A stretch of 64,000 bases of DNA from CAIVVT01 sp963757265 (GCA_963757265.1 CAVWRA010000010.1:310001-374000), one strand, 5' to 3'; positions 26,675-36,081 are shown, counted from the stretch's first letter. Numbers and translations are program-made. The notes: generated from the sequence alone by a model not told the origin.

Positions 26675-29530
26675 AGCGTTTTCAGATACTCGATCAGATC
26701 GTTCAACTGGTCCTTGGTCAGGTCGTTGGTCACCCCGTGCTTGTCGTAGGGGTTGTACAACGTCCAAATTTCTTCCAGCGACTTCGCGATGCCGTCGTGC
26801 AGGTACGGCGGGGAATCGTAAATGCTCTTCAAGTGCGGCACGTCGAAGCGTCCCTGCCGGTCGGATGGCTGCTTCGTTCCTACATCGTGCAATTGCCGGT
26901 CGGTGTAGTACGGTCCGGGATGGCAACTGACGCAGCGCCCGTCCGCCGGGATCTCGTGCCCGGCGTTGTCCACCGTCCGCTCGAAAACCTCCTTGCCGCG
27001 CCGTTGCGCCGGCGTCAGCGGGGCCCACAGCGGGCGGTAGCGGTTGGGCGGGCGCTGGATGGTCGTGACGTAACGGTCCAGCGCGCTCAGATCCTCCGGC
27101 GTGAACGGCAGCAGGCGCGTGAAGAACACTGCCAGGCGCGGCCCGCACTGCCGCGACAGCGTGGCGTTGGTGCCTTCCCACTTGAAAGGCGCCGTATCGA
27201 GGATGCCGCGCAGCGTGCGATTGTCCACCGGGCTGACGCCGATGTCGGTCGAACTCGACGTCGTAGGTGATCCCGTCGACGTGCCCGTCGGGATGGCAGG
27301 AGTGACAGGAGAACTGCTTGCGGAAGGCGATGTCGGCGTTGTGGAAGACGCGCTCGCCGCGGCGCGTGATTGTTACTTCCGTGGGACCGCCGAGGTCGAT
27401 GACGCCGGCGGGGCTCATCTTGGCCATGTCGTACACGCTCAGCGTGTCCTCCAGCGAATTCGCGACGAAGGCCCACTTGCCGTCGGCCGAGCACACCACG
27501 CCGCGCGGGCTGGCGCCGGTCTTCAGATAGGTGCTGACGAACTCGGTCGATATGCCGAGATGATTGGGCAGCGTCTGGTCGCGTTGCTCCGGCGTGGCGC
27601 GCTTCAGCACCTCGACCAGCCTGGCCGTATCCACCACCGCCAGCCGGTTGGTGCCCGAGCTGGTCACCAGCGCGTGCCGGCCGTCCCTCGTGAAAGTCAC
27701 GTCGGTGGCGTCGGCGAAACCGAGATTGGGCTCGTCGAGCAGAACCTCATCCACGCCGCCGTCGCGCCAGATGACGCCCAGTCCGTTGGTGATGGTCCAG
27801 CCTTGCAGCAACTGCGTCATCGGCACCAGGTTCTTGGTGCGGTTCAGCGTGGTGAGTCCATACTCGCCGCTGGGGTGCCAGGCGATGCCCATCATCAGGT
27901 TGGCGCCCGGCAGCACGCGCCGGCCGGCCACCATCCCCGTCGTCGCGTCGATCACCGTCACTTCGCCCACGCGCGGCTTGCGGAAGTCCGCGAATCGGGA
28001 ATAAGTGTTGCTCACCAGCAGAAACTGGCCATCGGGCGACAGCGCCATCGACCACGGTCCGCGGCTGGCGGCCAGCACTTTCACGCGCTCCCAATTCTCC
28101 GTGCTGTACACGTACACGTCGCCCGACATCGTGTTCGTCACGTACAGCAAACGCCCTTCCTTGTCGGTCAGCAAACCGTGCGGCTCGCCGCCGGTCTTCA
28201 CCGTGCGGATCACTTTCCGCGCGGCGGCGTTGATCACCGACACCGTGTCGTCTTCGCGGTTGGTGACGTACGCGAATCGCCCGTCGGGGCTGAAGGCGAT
28301 GCCCGTTGGCGCGGTGCCCACGGGGATTTCGGCCACCTTCTTGCGGCTGGCGATGTCCACCACGCCCACCGCGCCCGCGGCCTCGAAGGTCACGAACAGC
28401 TCGCCCGCTCCCGGCCGTTCCGCGAGCCGCAACGGATTCAGGTAGCGCGGCTGCTGATAGGCCTGGGTAGAACGGGCCGGGTGCGCGATCAGTGCCCACT
28501 TCGCCTGCGCGTCGAATGGCTTGCCGTCCCTGGGCAGGTGACAATGCGCGCACCCATCCAGCGTCGGCATCCTCAGGCCCGCCGCCAGGGCCGCTTTCCT
28601 GTCGCGCATGATCTCGACCGGCGCATAGTCGCTGCCCGCTCCATGGCACGCCTCGCAGCCCACGCCCTCGTCGACGCTATAGCTCTCCGCCGCCGCCATC
28701 TGCGCACCCGGCGCATGGCACTTCAGACACTGTGGAGCCTCGGCCGGCTCGCCCTGGATGCCCTGCTTGCGCGCCTGCTCGCGCCCACTCGGGCTGGACA
28801 GATCGGCCCACGCCCGCGCGTGCGGGCTCATCCGCCACACCGAATACTGCGCGCCCTTTTCGGCTGGCTCGTGGCACTGGCCGCAGGCCAGCGCGCCGAT
28901 CAGCCGCGGTCCTTTCTGCGCGGCGACAACTTTCGCCGCCGGGATCCCGCCCGTCATTGAACCCTGCGCCGCCCGCGGATGCGCAATCCGCGCCAGAAAC
29001 GTCGCGTAGTCGAACTTCGCGGACTTCAGAACCTGCGTGTGCGACCCCTTGTCGATGTGGCACACCAGGCAGCGCCGCTCGTTGGGCATGCGCAGGCCGG
29101 CCTTCATCGCCGCGGCCTTGTCCCGCATGGTCTGCTCGTTGGCGTATTCGCTGCCCGCGCCGTGGCAGCCCTCGCACTGCATCCCGTCCTCGATGTGGAA
29201 CGCGTCGTCGCGCTCCCAGGCCTCGGTATCGGCCGCCACCGCGTGGCACCCCAGGCATACCGGCGACTTCTGCGGCGGCTCACGCAACCCGCTGATGCGC
29301 GAGATCTCGGCCGACTCCGGCCGCGCCAGCGTGGCCCACGCCTGGGCATGCTTGGTGCTCAGCCATTTCGAATACTGCCGGCCCATCCCCGCGCTTTCGT
29401 GGCACTGCGCACAGGCCCGCGCACCGATGTAGACCGGCCGCACCGGCGCCGCGCCGCACAGCAGCGCCAGCGCCGCCAGCACGCCCATGCCCGCCGCGAT
29501 CAGACCGCTCCTGCTCGCCATCCGTCTCAT
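26671..29530 (-). CDS. decaheme cytochrome / YVTN beta-propeller / MauG-like peroxidase fusion, frameshifted
   Basis: After a signal peptide, residues 40-330 hold eight CXXCH heme sites (CAQCH, CLGCH, CEGCH, CLVCH; then CGQCH, CLKCH, CEACH, CAHCH) in two matching four-heme blocks. Residues 370-720 form a YVTN-type propeller (IAFSPDGRFAYVTNREDDTV). The end is a di-heme peroxidase-like domain with CHSCHPDG and CVSCHPGPYYTD. A one-base frameshift within 27247-27250 separates the two peroxidase hemes; correct reading resumes at DIGVSPVDNRTLRG and stops at 26671. Uninterrupted, the frame would wrongly fuse with the next gene. Expected role is periplasmic electron transfer; the substrate is unknown. 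Confidence 0.85.
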
Positions 29531-29532
29531 CG

Positions 29533-31230
29533 CTATTGAACCTTCGCCTGATCTTTCGCCGCCCTCGTAGCCGTGGCCGCATGCGTGTACGTCACGAACT
29601 GGTCGGCCTTCACATTGGCGTGTTGTTCCACCTCTCCGCCCGGCCAGCGGATCTCGATCGTGTCGGCATGGTCGGCCTTGCCCAGACCAAAGTTCAGCCG
29701 CGGATCCTCGGCCGACAGGTAGCCGCGCGTCGGAATCATGTCTTCGATCATCGTCAGCCCGTTCGCGTGGACGGTCACGCGCGCCCCATAGGCGTCGCGC
29801 GTGCCGGTGGGGAACTTCAGCCGCGGCCGCACCGTCAGAAAGTGGTTCGTCGTGCGCGTGTCGTTGCGCAGCAGGATCGCGTCGTCATTGACGTTGACGA
29901 TCACCAGGTCCATCTTGCCGTCGTTGTTGAAGTCCACGCCCGTCCCGCCGCGGCCGACGTGCTTTTCCTTGAAATGCGGCCCGGCGGTATCGGAGACGTC
30001 CTCGAACGTTCCGTTGCCTTTGTTGCGCACCACCGTGTTCTCCTGCGCGTACTCGTGATGGGCGTTGCCGTGCACCGTGAACAGGTCCAGCCAGCCGTCC
30101 AGGTCGTAGTCGAACAGCATCGCCGCCCAGCCCGCGTATTGGCCCATCGTCACCGCCAGACCGGCTTTATTGGTGCGGTACTCGAAGCCTTTGCCATCGC
30201 GCCGCTGCATCAGCAGGCTGCAGTAGTTCAGGTCGGGAATGAAAACGTCCAGGAAGCCGTCGCGGTCCAGGTCGCCCACCACCGGTCCCATGTGCGCCAC
30301 TCCCTGCCCGTTTTCGCTATAGGCGATATTCATCTCGATCGCCTTTTCCTCGTAGACGCCCTTTGAGTTCATCTCGAAGAAGTAGTTCTCCATGGCGTCA
30401 TTGGTGGACAGCAGCTCCAGCTTCCCGTCGTTGTGGAAGTCCGCCGCGGTGACGCTCATCGAGCGGCCGTCGGGCTTCCACAGTCCCATCTCTTTGGTCA
30501 CGTCGGTGAACGTGCCGTCGCCATTGTTGCGATACAGCAGGTTCGGCTGGCCGTTGTAGCTCAGCGGCCCCGGGTAGCCCGCCGCGGCGAAGAAGTCGCG
30601 GAATTTGCCCTCGTCGTACTGCAGGTAGTTGCCGACGTAGACGTCGAGGTAGCCGTCGTTGTTGTAGTCGTACCACACCGCCGACAGGCTGAAGCGCGAG
30701 TCGCTGAGCCCGGCCTTGGCCGCCACGTCCGTGAAGGTCCCGTCGCCGTTGTTGTGGAACAGCTCGTTCTGCCCGTAATTGAGCACCAGAAGGTCGACAA
30801 ACCCATCGTTGTCGTAATCCGCCGCCGCGCAGCCGATCGAGTAGTGGTTGCCTCCCAGCCCGGCTTGCGCCGTGACGTCGGTGAACGTGCCATCGCCGTT
30901 ATTGCGGAACAGGTGGTTGGACAGCTTGCCGCGCAGGTCGCGCCCTTCGTTGTCGTTGACGCCCTTGGTCCATTTCCCGTTGGGGAAGTAGATGTCCATG
31001 TAGCCGTCGTTGTTGTAGTCGAAGATGCACACGCCCGTGCCGGTGCCCTTCACGATGTTGTCCAGGTGATGGTCGCCGTAGCTCTGGCGGAAATTCAGCC
31101 CCGCGGCCTTGGTCACATCGGTGAAGTAGATCACCCCCTCCGGTGCTGTCGATTTCTCCTGGAAGGCGATCACCCCCACTCCCGTAACGACGAGCAATCC
31201 AATCAGCGCGATGACGCTGCACGCTCTCAT
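29533..31230 (-). CDS. CRTAC1-like FG-GAP/VCBS repeat protein with ASPIC-UnbV domain
   Basis: 565 residues from the ATG at 31230, which overlaps the preceding stop (ATGA). After the signal peptide come about seven blades with DYNNDGYMDIYF-type calcium loops and NNGDGTFTDVT repeats, ending in an ASPIC/UnbV domain (YGARVTVHANG, DTIEIRWPGGEVEQ). Such proteins are extracellular or periplasmic integrin-like propellers, common in Acidobacteriota and Planctomycetes; biochemical roles are poorly known. It sits between two heme proteins in the operon, suggesting a structural or partner role. Confidence 0.87.
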   Translation of the reverse strand: MRACSVIALIGLLVVTGVGVIAFQEKSTAPEGVIYFTDVTKAAGLNFRQSYGDHHLDNIVKGTGTGVCIFDYNNDGYMDIYFPNGKWTKGVNDNEGRDLRGKLSNHLFRNNGDGTFTDVTAQAGLGGNHYSIGCAAADYDNDGFVDLLVLNYGQNELFHNNGDGTFTDVAAKAGLSDSRFSLSAVWYDYNNDGYLDVYVGNYLQYDEGKFRDFFAAAGYPGPLSYNGQPNLLYRNNGDGTFTDVTKEMGLWKPDGRSMSVTAADFHNDGKLELLSTNDAMENYFFEMNSKGVYEEKAIEMNIAYSENGQGVAHMGPVVGDLDRDGFLDVFIPDLNYCSLLMQRRDGKGFEYRTNKAGLAVTMGQYAGWAAMLFDYDLDGWLDLFTVHGNAHHEYAQENTVVRNKGNGTFEDVSDTAGPHFKEKHVGRGGTGVDFNNDGKMDLVIVNVNDDAILLRNDTRTTNHFLTVRPRLKFPTGTRDAYGARVTVHANGLTMIEDMIPTRGYLSAEDPRLNFGLGKADHADTIEIRWPGGEVEQHANVKADQFVTYTHAATATRAAKDQAKVQ

Positions 31231-33072
31231 TTGTGCGCTCCCGTATCGATCCACTCAACGATCGTTCTCTTCTCTTCGGCGCTCAGCGGCGCCGCGCCGG
31301 CGGGCGGCATCGGCTTCACCGCCCCGCCCTGCGGCACGTGATCCCACGACCGCGCCGTGTTGCGGCCCTGGATGTGCCACACCAGCGGGCTCAACCGCGC
31401 CGCGGCCGGATCCACGTATTTCTTGCCCATCAGAACTTCGTATTTCAGCCCCAATGCCCCGTCGCCGTGGCACTGGTCGCCGGAGCATTTGGCCTGGAGA
31501 ATCGGTTGGACGTCGCGCTCGTAGTGCACTTCGCGCCGCTGATCCGCCGCAGCGGTCAATTGCAGCCCGCGTTTGCCCACCGCGTCGGCGAAGCGGTTCT
31601 CCGGCGACAGCTCGCCGTCCTCGTGGCAGCCGATGCAGCCCCGCTTGGCCTTGTTCTTCACCCAGATCCAGGCGCAGCTGCGCAGCGCCATACCATCCGC
31701 ATCCAGCGTCTGGATCTGGATCGGAATATCGGCCGGCACCTGGATATGGAACGAGCCGTCGGCCTCGATATTGAACTCGCCCAGAAGGCGTTTTTCGAGG
31801 TACGGCGACAAATCGCCCGACGCCGTTTCTCCCACCTTGCGCGGCACGCCCTCGAGCACCCGCACCCCCCGCACCACGGTGCCGTCGTACACCGCGCCCG
31901 CCGGAAGATCCGTGGTAAACGCGCTCAGGCAGAAGAATTTCCCGGTCGGCTCCTTCTCATCCACCACCGACGAGCGCCCCACCGGCATCGGCCGCGGCGC
32001 CAACGCCTGCGCCTGGATCGAGTGGCGGTGCGCATCGCCGTACAGCCGCACTCCCTGGTTGGTCATCAGATCGAACCGGTAAATCGCGAAAGTGCCCGCG
32101 CCCTGGGCGGGCCGCATCGACACCAGGACCTGGTCCTCGCCCAGCACCGACGGCGCCAGGTATAGTCCCTGGCCCGGCCTGGTCAGTTGTTTGTAGGAAT
32201 GCAGGTTGCGCCGCAGATCCACGCTGGCCAGGTTCCCCGCCCCATCCGCCGTGGGCTGGTCCGATTCGACGAACACCACCTTGCGCGACGGCGTCACGCA
32301 CGGCGTGCGCTTGACCAGCCGCCCCTCGTCGGCCGCGAAAACCGCCACGTCGCTGCCGTCCAGGTTGACGCCGAAGATGGCCGCGCGCCCGGCCGCGCCC
32401 CAGGCCAGCGTGTGGCGCTGCCAGGAGGAATAGAGGATGCGCCCGTCTTCGTTCATCACCGGGTCGTTGTCGTCCGACGGGTTATAGGTGAGCCGCCGCA
32501 GCCAACTGCCATCCGGCCGCGCCGAATAGAGGTTCCAGGCCGGGCCCGTGCCATCTTCCCGCTGGGTGGCTCCGCCCGTGCCCGTGAAGCTGATCTGCGG
32601 CGACGGCGCGGGATCGTCCAGGTAATAGATCTTCGATTGATGGATCGGCTGGCGGCAATCCCAGGGCACGTTCACGACCTGCCGCACGCCGCTGCCGTCG
32701 GCGTTCATCTCATAGATTTGCCAAGGACTTGCGGCCGTCTTCCGGGCCGCGAAGAGAATCGTTTGGCCGTCCCAGGCCACGTTCGGATCGGCCGCGCTGT
32801 GGAAGCCCGCGCTCAGCACCTTCAGCGTGCCGGCCGGGCTGAGCAGGGCAATCCGCGCGCCGTCAAAGGCCGTCGAACGCGACGGGGTTCTCCTGCGCGG
32901 CCTGCCATTTGGCCCCAGGCGCCAATTGCGTGAACACAATCGCCGGACGCGGCGTGGTGGCCAGGGCCTTGGCCGCATCGGCCGCAGCCTGCGCTGATCC
33001 CACCTGCGCCGGCACCCCCAGCGCCAGACCTGCCAGCAAGATCCAACCCGCGGGGTGAACGGCGTTGTTCAT
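31227..33072 (-). CDS. hydrazine-synthase-alpha-like heme propeller protein, frameshifted near the N-terminus
   Basis: The ATG at 33072 gives a signal peptide (MNNAVHPAGWILLAGLALG) and PAIVFTQLAPGAKW, then a stop at 32863-32865; the true frame continues as AFDGARIALLSPAG. A 10-base near tandem repeat at 32858-32877 explains the shift. The remainder is a WD40/TolB-like propeller (DDNDPVMNEDGRILYSSWQ), a beta-rich domain, a heme site GCIGCHEDG, and RDVQPILQAKCSGDQCHGD, a CX4CH site. The layout resembles the hydrazine synthase alpha subunit and its uncharacterised relatives; hydrazine chemistry is not claimed. First gene of the tightly packed operon. Confidence 0.75.
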
Positions 33073-33171
33073 CACTTTCCCTCTCGCCGGCCATCCCGGC
33101 AAGCTCTGGGCGCTGCCGTGGATCCATTTCCCGGCGTTACAGACCCCTTACTCCAATTCAGTCTTGTGTCC

Positions 33172-33199
33172 ATTCTATACTATTTCGCAGTCTTTACAA
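33172..33199 (-). promoter_or_regulatory. candidate sigma-70-type promoter of the heme/propeller operon
   Basis: On the minus strand TTGTAA (33194-33199) and TAGAAT (33172-33177) are separated by 16 bases, about 100 bases upstream of the ATG at 33072. The surrounding stretch is clearly more AT-rich than the coding sequence. The operon could also be read through from the PadR gene. Confidence 0.45.
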
Positions 33200-33249
33200 T
33201 CCGACCCTGTAACAGTTTTGCGACATGCGGAGATGAATCTCTTTTCACA

Positions 33250-33693
33250 TCAGCCCGGCCGATCTGCCGCGGCAGCCAGTTGCTGTTGGCCTGGCGAACT
33301 CTCATCCGCGCTTTCCAGCTCCAACCGCGCGCCCTGGACCAGCCGCGTCATCGAGCCCGACATGTGCTCCAGAACGTCAATCCATTCCTCCAGATGCTGT
33401 TCCCCACGAGGCGTCAAAGCGTACACCCTGCGCGCCGGCCCGCTGTGCCGGGTGTCCCACTCCGACCGGACGCAGCCGTTCTTCTCGAGCTGCCGCAAAG
33501 TCCGGTACAGCGCCGCCGCTTCGATCTCCGCATCCGTCAACGCCAGCGCCGGCACCTCCGACACCAGCTCGTAGCCATAGGAACGCCCCTTTTGTTTCAA
33601 CAGGAGGAGCAGCACCGGCTCGACGAACCGGTACAGGTGGCCCATGCCGCAGGTGCATGGATGACCTTTTGGATGGCGCGGGCAATCGCGCAT
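33250..33693 (-). CDS. PadR-family transcriptional regulator with Cys/His-rich N-terminus
   Basis: 147 residues from the ATG at 33693 (AAGGAG upstream). The winged helix is typical PadR: VEPVLLLLLKQKGRSYGYEL, AALYRTLRQLEKNGCVRSEW, GPARRVYALTPRGEQHLEEW, then a dimerisation helix. The first 19 residues (MRDCPRHPKGHPCTCGMGH) hold Cys4, Cys13, Cys15 and three His, a possible metal or Fe-S site absent from most PadR proteins. It precedes the multiheme operon on the same strand by 177 bp and is the obvious candidate regulator. A longer start at 33753 would overlap the palindromic operator and is unlikely. Confidence 0.85.
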   Translation of the reverse strand: MRDCPRHPKGHPCTCGMGHLYRFVEPVLLLLLKQKGRSYGYELVSEVPALALTDAEIEAAALYRTLRQLEKNGCVRSEWDTRHSGPARRVYALTPRGEQHLEEWIDVLEHMSGSMTRLVQGARLELESADESSPGQQQLAAAADRPG

Positions 33694-33745
33694 TCGGATC
33701 TCAAGACTCCTTTGACTGGAAATAGCATATACGCACTTTGGAGAT

Positions 33746-33762
33746 AGATGCAAGTTGCATCT
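33746..33762. promoter_or_regulatory. perfect palindrome, probable PadR operator
   Basis: AGATGCAA-G-TTGCATCT is a perfect 8-base-arm palindrome 53 bases upstream of the PadR ATG. On the minus strand its TTGCAT half can serve as the -35 element, with TATATG 16 bases on, so a bound regulator would block the promoter. Size and symmetry suit a PadR dimer; binding is inferred. Confidence 0.6.
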
Positions 33763-33837
33763 AGCATTCGAACCGTAAAACCTGCAACCCCGTCTAAGTA
33801 CTCGCGTTCGGAATTCCGGCGTCGTATCCGGCGCATA

Positions 33838-33914
33838 GCCATCAGCGATCGGCTCTCAGCCATCAGCTAGACCCGCCTTGCTGACCGCTGATCGCTGGCG
33901 GCTGAAAGCTCAGC
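33838..33914. repeat. palindromic AGCTGA-type dispersed repeat
   Basis: The left arm (GCCATCAGCGATC...CAGCCATCAGCT, 33838-33868) and right arm (GCTGACCGCTGATCGC...GCTGAAAGCTCAGC, 33880-33914) are built from inverted copies of an AGCTGA/GATCGCTG unit. Similar strings occur at 39691, 41299 and 42808, always intergenic. Confidence 0.55.
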
Positions 33915-33948
33915 CTGCGATACGTCAGCGAACTTCAGAAACCCTGGA

Positions 33949-34761
33949 CTAAACCAGCGCGATCTCCCCGTGCCCCCAGACCGTTTGCCGGCCGATCCCG
34001 GTGTAGCACGCCGCCCGGAGAATCGGCACAAACTCCCCCAGCTCCCCTTCGTACCGCACCCTGCCGGTGAAACCCGATAGCGGATGCGTCTGGCCGGTCC
34101 GCGCGCTTTTCCTGCTGCCGTGAACGTGTTCCAAGGCTCCGTCCACCGCCCGCACCGAGCGCGCGCGCTCGCCCAGGCCGCGAAAGTCGAGCGCCGGCTC
34201 GCCGGCCCCATAAACCGTCCGCAGGGCGCTCACACGGTCCCGCGCCCGCGCCGCCAGGACCTCGAAGGGCGGCAGCCCCACGCCGTCCCAGCCTTTCAAT
34301 TCGGTCGGTGTCAGAAACGAGATCTCGAGTTCCCGGCGGGATTCGGCCGCTGTCAGGTCGAACGTCCTGGAGAGCGCTTCGAAGCCGTCCCAATCGAGCC
34401 TCACCCGCCCAGCGTCCAGCCCGGTGCCAGCGAGTTGCCTCAATGCCTCCTCGAAGACGCCCACCAGGCCGGGCGCGAACAGGTTCAGGCCGATTTCGAA
34501 GCTCTCTCCCGCCTCAACCGTCCGCCCGTCCAGGCGCCGCACACGCAGGACGAACGGCCGCGGCGTGTCGCGCAGCCCGCTGGGTCCGACGGTGCGCCGC
34601 GGCCGGAAGTGCTGTTCAGGCAGCACGAAGCCCAGCGCGCCGCGGATCGGCACCGCCGCGTTGGCCGGGAAGACCAGTCGCGCCGCGGGCCGCACCCGCG
34701 CCTTGACCGCCAGTACCTCGAAGCTGCAGCCCTCGCCCACGGCCCCCTCATTGTGCCGCAC
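33949..34761 (-). CDS. Cas6-like RAMP endoribonuclease, orphan (no cas operon or CRISPR array in window)
   Basis: 270 residues, starting at a GTG (34761). The C-terminus GFTGRVRYEGELGEFVPILR plus YTGIGRQTVWGHGEIAL is the glycine-rich signature of CRISPR_Cas6 proteins (PF10040). The middle has LEISFLTPTELKGWD, the usual 'F.SPT' strand of Cas6 ferredoxin folds. Cas6 cuts precursor crRNA at repeats. No other cas gene or spaced repeats are visible, so it may serve an array elsewhere or have another RNA target. It is divergent from thrC. I cannot identify a catalytic His with confidence. Confidence 0.75.
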   Translation of the reverse strand: MRHNEGAVGEGCSFEVLAVKARVRPAARLVFPANAAVPIRGALGFVLPEQHFRPRRTVGPSGLRDTPRPFVLRVRRLDGRTVEAGESFEIGLNLFAPGLVGVFEEALRQLAGTGLDAGRVRLDWDGFEALSRTFDLTAAESRRELEISFLTPTELKGWDGVGLPPFEVLAARARDRVSALRTVYGAGEPALDFRGLGERARSVRAVDGALEHVHGSRKSARTGQTHPLSGFTGRVRYEGELGEFVPILRAACYTGIGRQTVWGHGEIALV

Positions 34762-34854
34762 ATTCCGCCCCTCGGGCCAGCTTGAACATTGTCCTCATTG
34801 AACCGTGGCGCGTTTGTCCCGGCTCCGGCTTCGGTAAAATGCAACCTGCAGGCC

Positions 34855-36081
34855 ATGACGACACTGACCCACCTCGAATGCAGCCTCTGCGGGCGCCACT
34901 TTCCCACCGGCCAGGTGCTGAACCTGTGCCCCTGCGGCGGACCCCTCCTGGCGCGCTACGACCTGGCCGCCGCGCGCCAGAGCTGGAGCCGCGAATGGAT
35001 CCTCTCCGGGCCTTCTTCCATGTGGCGCTACGCCCCCGTCCTGCCGGTCAACAAGCCGGCCTCGATGATCACCCTGGGCGAAGGCTGGACCCCGTTGATC
35101 CGCTCCCAGGGCTTCGCCCGCGCGTGTGGCGCCGAGGAGCTGTGGATCAAGGACGACGGCATCAACCCCACCGGCTCGTTCAAGGCCCGGGGCCTGGCGT
35201 GCTGCATTTCGATGTGCCGTGAGCTAGGCGTCGCCAAGGTCGCTCTGGGCTCTGCCGGCAACGCCGCCAGTGCGGCCGCAGCCTACGCCGCCGCGGCCGG
35301 CCTGGAGGCCCATATCTTCATGCCGCGAGACGTGCCCCAGGCCAACTACATCGAGTGCAAAAGCTACGGCGCGCACGTCACGCTGGTGGACGGCCTGATC
35401 TCGGACTGCGTCCGCAAGGTGGGCGAACGCAAGGACGCCGAGGGCTGGTTCGACGTCAACACGCTGCGCGAACCGTACCGCATCGAAGGCAAGAAAACGA
35501 TGGGCTATGAAATCGCCGAGCAGTTCCGCTGGAGCCTGCCGGACGCGATTCTCTATCCCACCGGCGGCGGTGTCGGCCTGATCGGCATGTGGAAAGCTTT
35601 CGACGAGCTGGAGCAACTCGGCTGGACGGGCGCGCAGCGGCCCAAGATGATCGTCGTCCAGGCCGCCGGCTGCGCGCCGCTGGTTCGCGCGTTCGAGCAG
35701 GGCGCCGAGCGGACCGAGTTCTGGCCCAACGCCGCAACCGTTTGCAGCGGCCTGCGGGTCCCTAAGCCGCTGGGGGATTTCCTGATCCTGCGCGCGGTGC
35801 GGGCGAGCGCCGGAACCTGCATCGCCATCCCCGACCGCGAGGCGCTGGAAGCGGGCGTAGAGGCGGCGCGCCTGGATGGCGTCTTCCCGGCCCCCGAGGG
35901 GGCGGCCTGCTTCGCCGCCGTGCGCCGGCTCCTGCGCTCCGGCTTCCTCCAGCCCAGTGAGCGCATCGTGATCTATAACACCGGCACCGGCCTGAAGTAT
36001 ATCGAAGCGTATTCCACTCTATTTCCCCGAACCATTGAATCCGAAGCCAATAAACTGGGCGGGCTGATCACGCCGCGCTAG
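34855..36081 (+). CDS. thrC: threonine synthase
   Basis: 408 residues from the ATG at 34855; a longer reading from 34789 is unneeded. An N-terminal zinc-ribbon-like segment (CSLCGRHF...LCPCGG) is followed by the PLP enzyme fold: Lys110 in GINPTGSFKARG, the phosphate loop GSAGNAASAAAAYAAA, and the C-terminal PTGGGVGLIGMWKAF. It converts O-phosphohomoserine to threonine. The ribbon-bearing form is common outside Proteobacteria. No other thr genes adjoin. A PLP-dependent paralogue such as cysteate synthase is a minor alternative. Confidence 0.9.
   Translation: MTTLTHLECSLCGRHFPTGQVLNLCPCGGPLLARYDLAAARQSWSREWILSGPSSMWRYAPVLPVNKPASMITLGEGWTPLIRSQGFARACGAEELWIKDDGINPTGSFKARGLACCISMCRELGVAKVALGSAGNAASAAAAYAAAAGLEAHIFMPRDVPQANYIECKSYGAHVTLVDGLISDCVRKVGERKDAEGWFDVNTLREPYRIEGKKTMGYEIAEQFRWSLPDAILYPTGGGVGLIGMWKAFDELEQLGWTGAQRPKMIVVQAAGCAPLVRAFEQGAERTEFWPNAATVCSGLRVPKPLGDFLILRAVRASAGTCIAIPDREALEAGVEAARLDGVFPAPEGAACFAAVRRLLRSGFLQPSERIVIYNTGTGLKYIEAYSTLFPRTIESEANKLGGLITPR

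Noticed and set aside
25466..29530. A single 1354-residue open frame covering both the decaheme gene and the propeller gene
   Set aside because: It results from a one-base shift at 27247-27250; the middle reads as Arg/Pro-rich nonsense, while the conserved peroxidase end and an ATGA start/stop overlap at 26671 exist in the other frame.
31227..33072. Calling the first operon gene a true hydrazine synthase subunit
   Set aside because: Only the alpha-like chain is seen, without beta or gamma subunits, and the CX4CH site differs; the fold resemblance does not prove the reaction.
33754..33948. Repeated GCTGA words near Cas6 considered as a CRISPR array
   Set aside because: Units are short, inverted and irregular, without equal spacers; they match dispersed repeats elsewhere.
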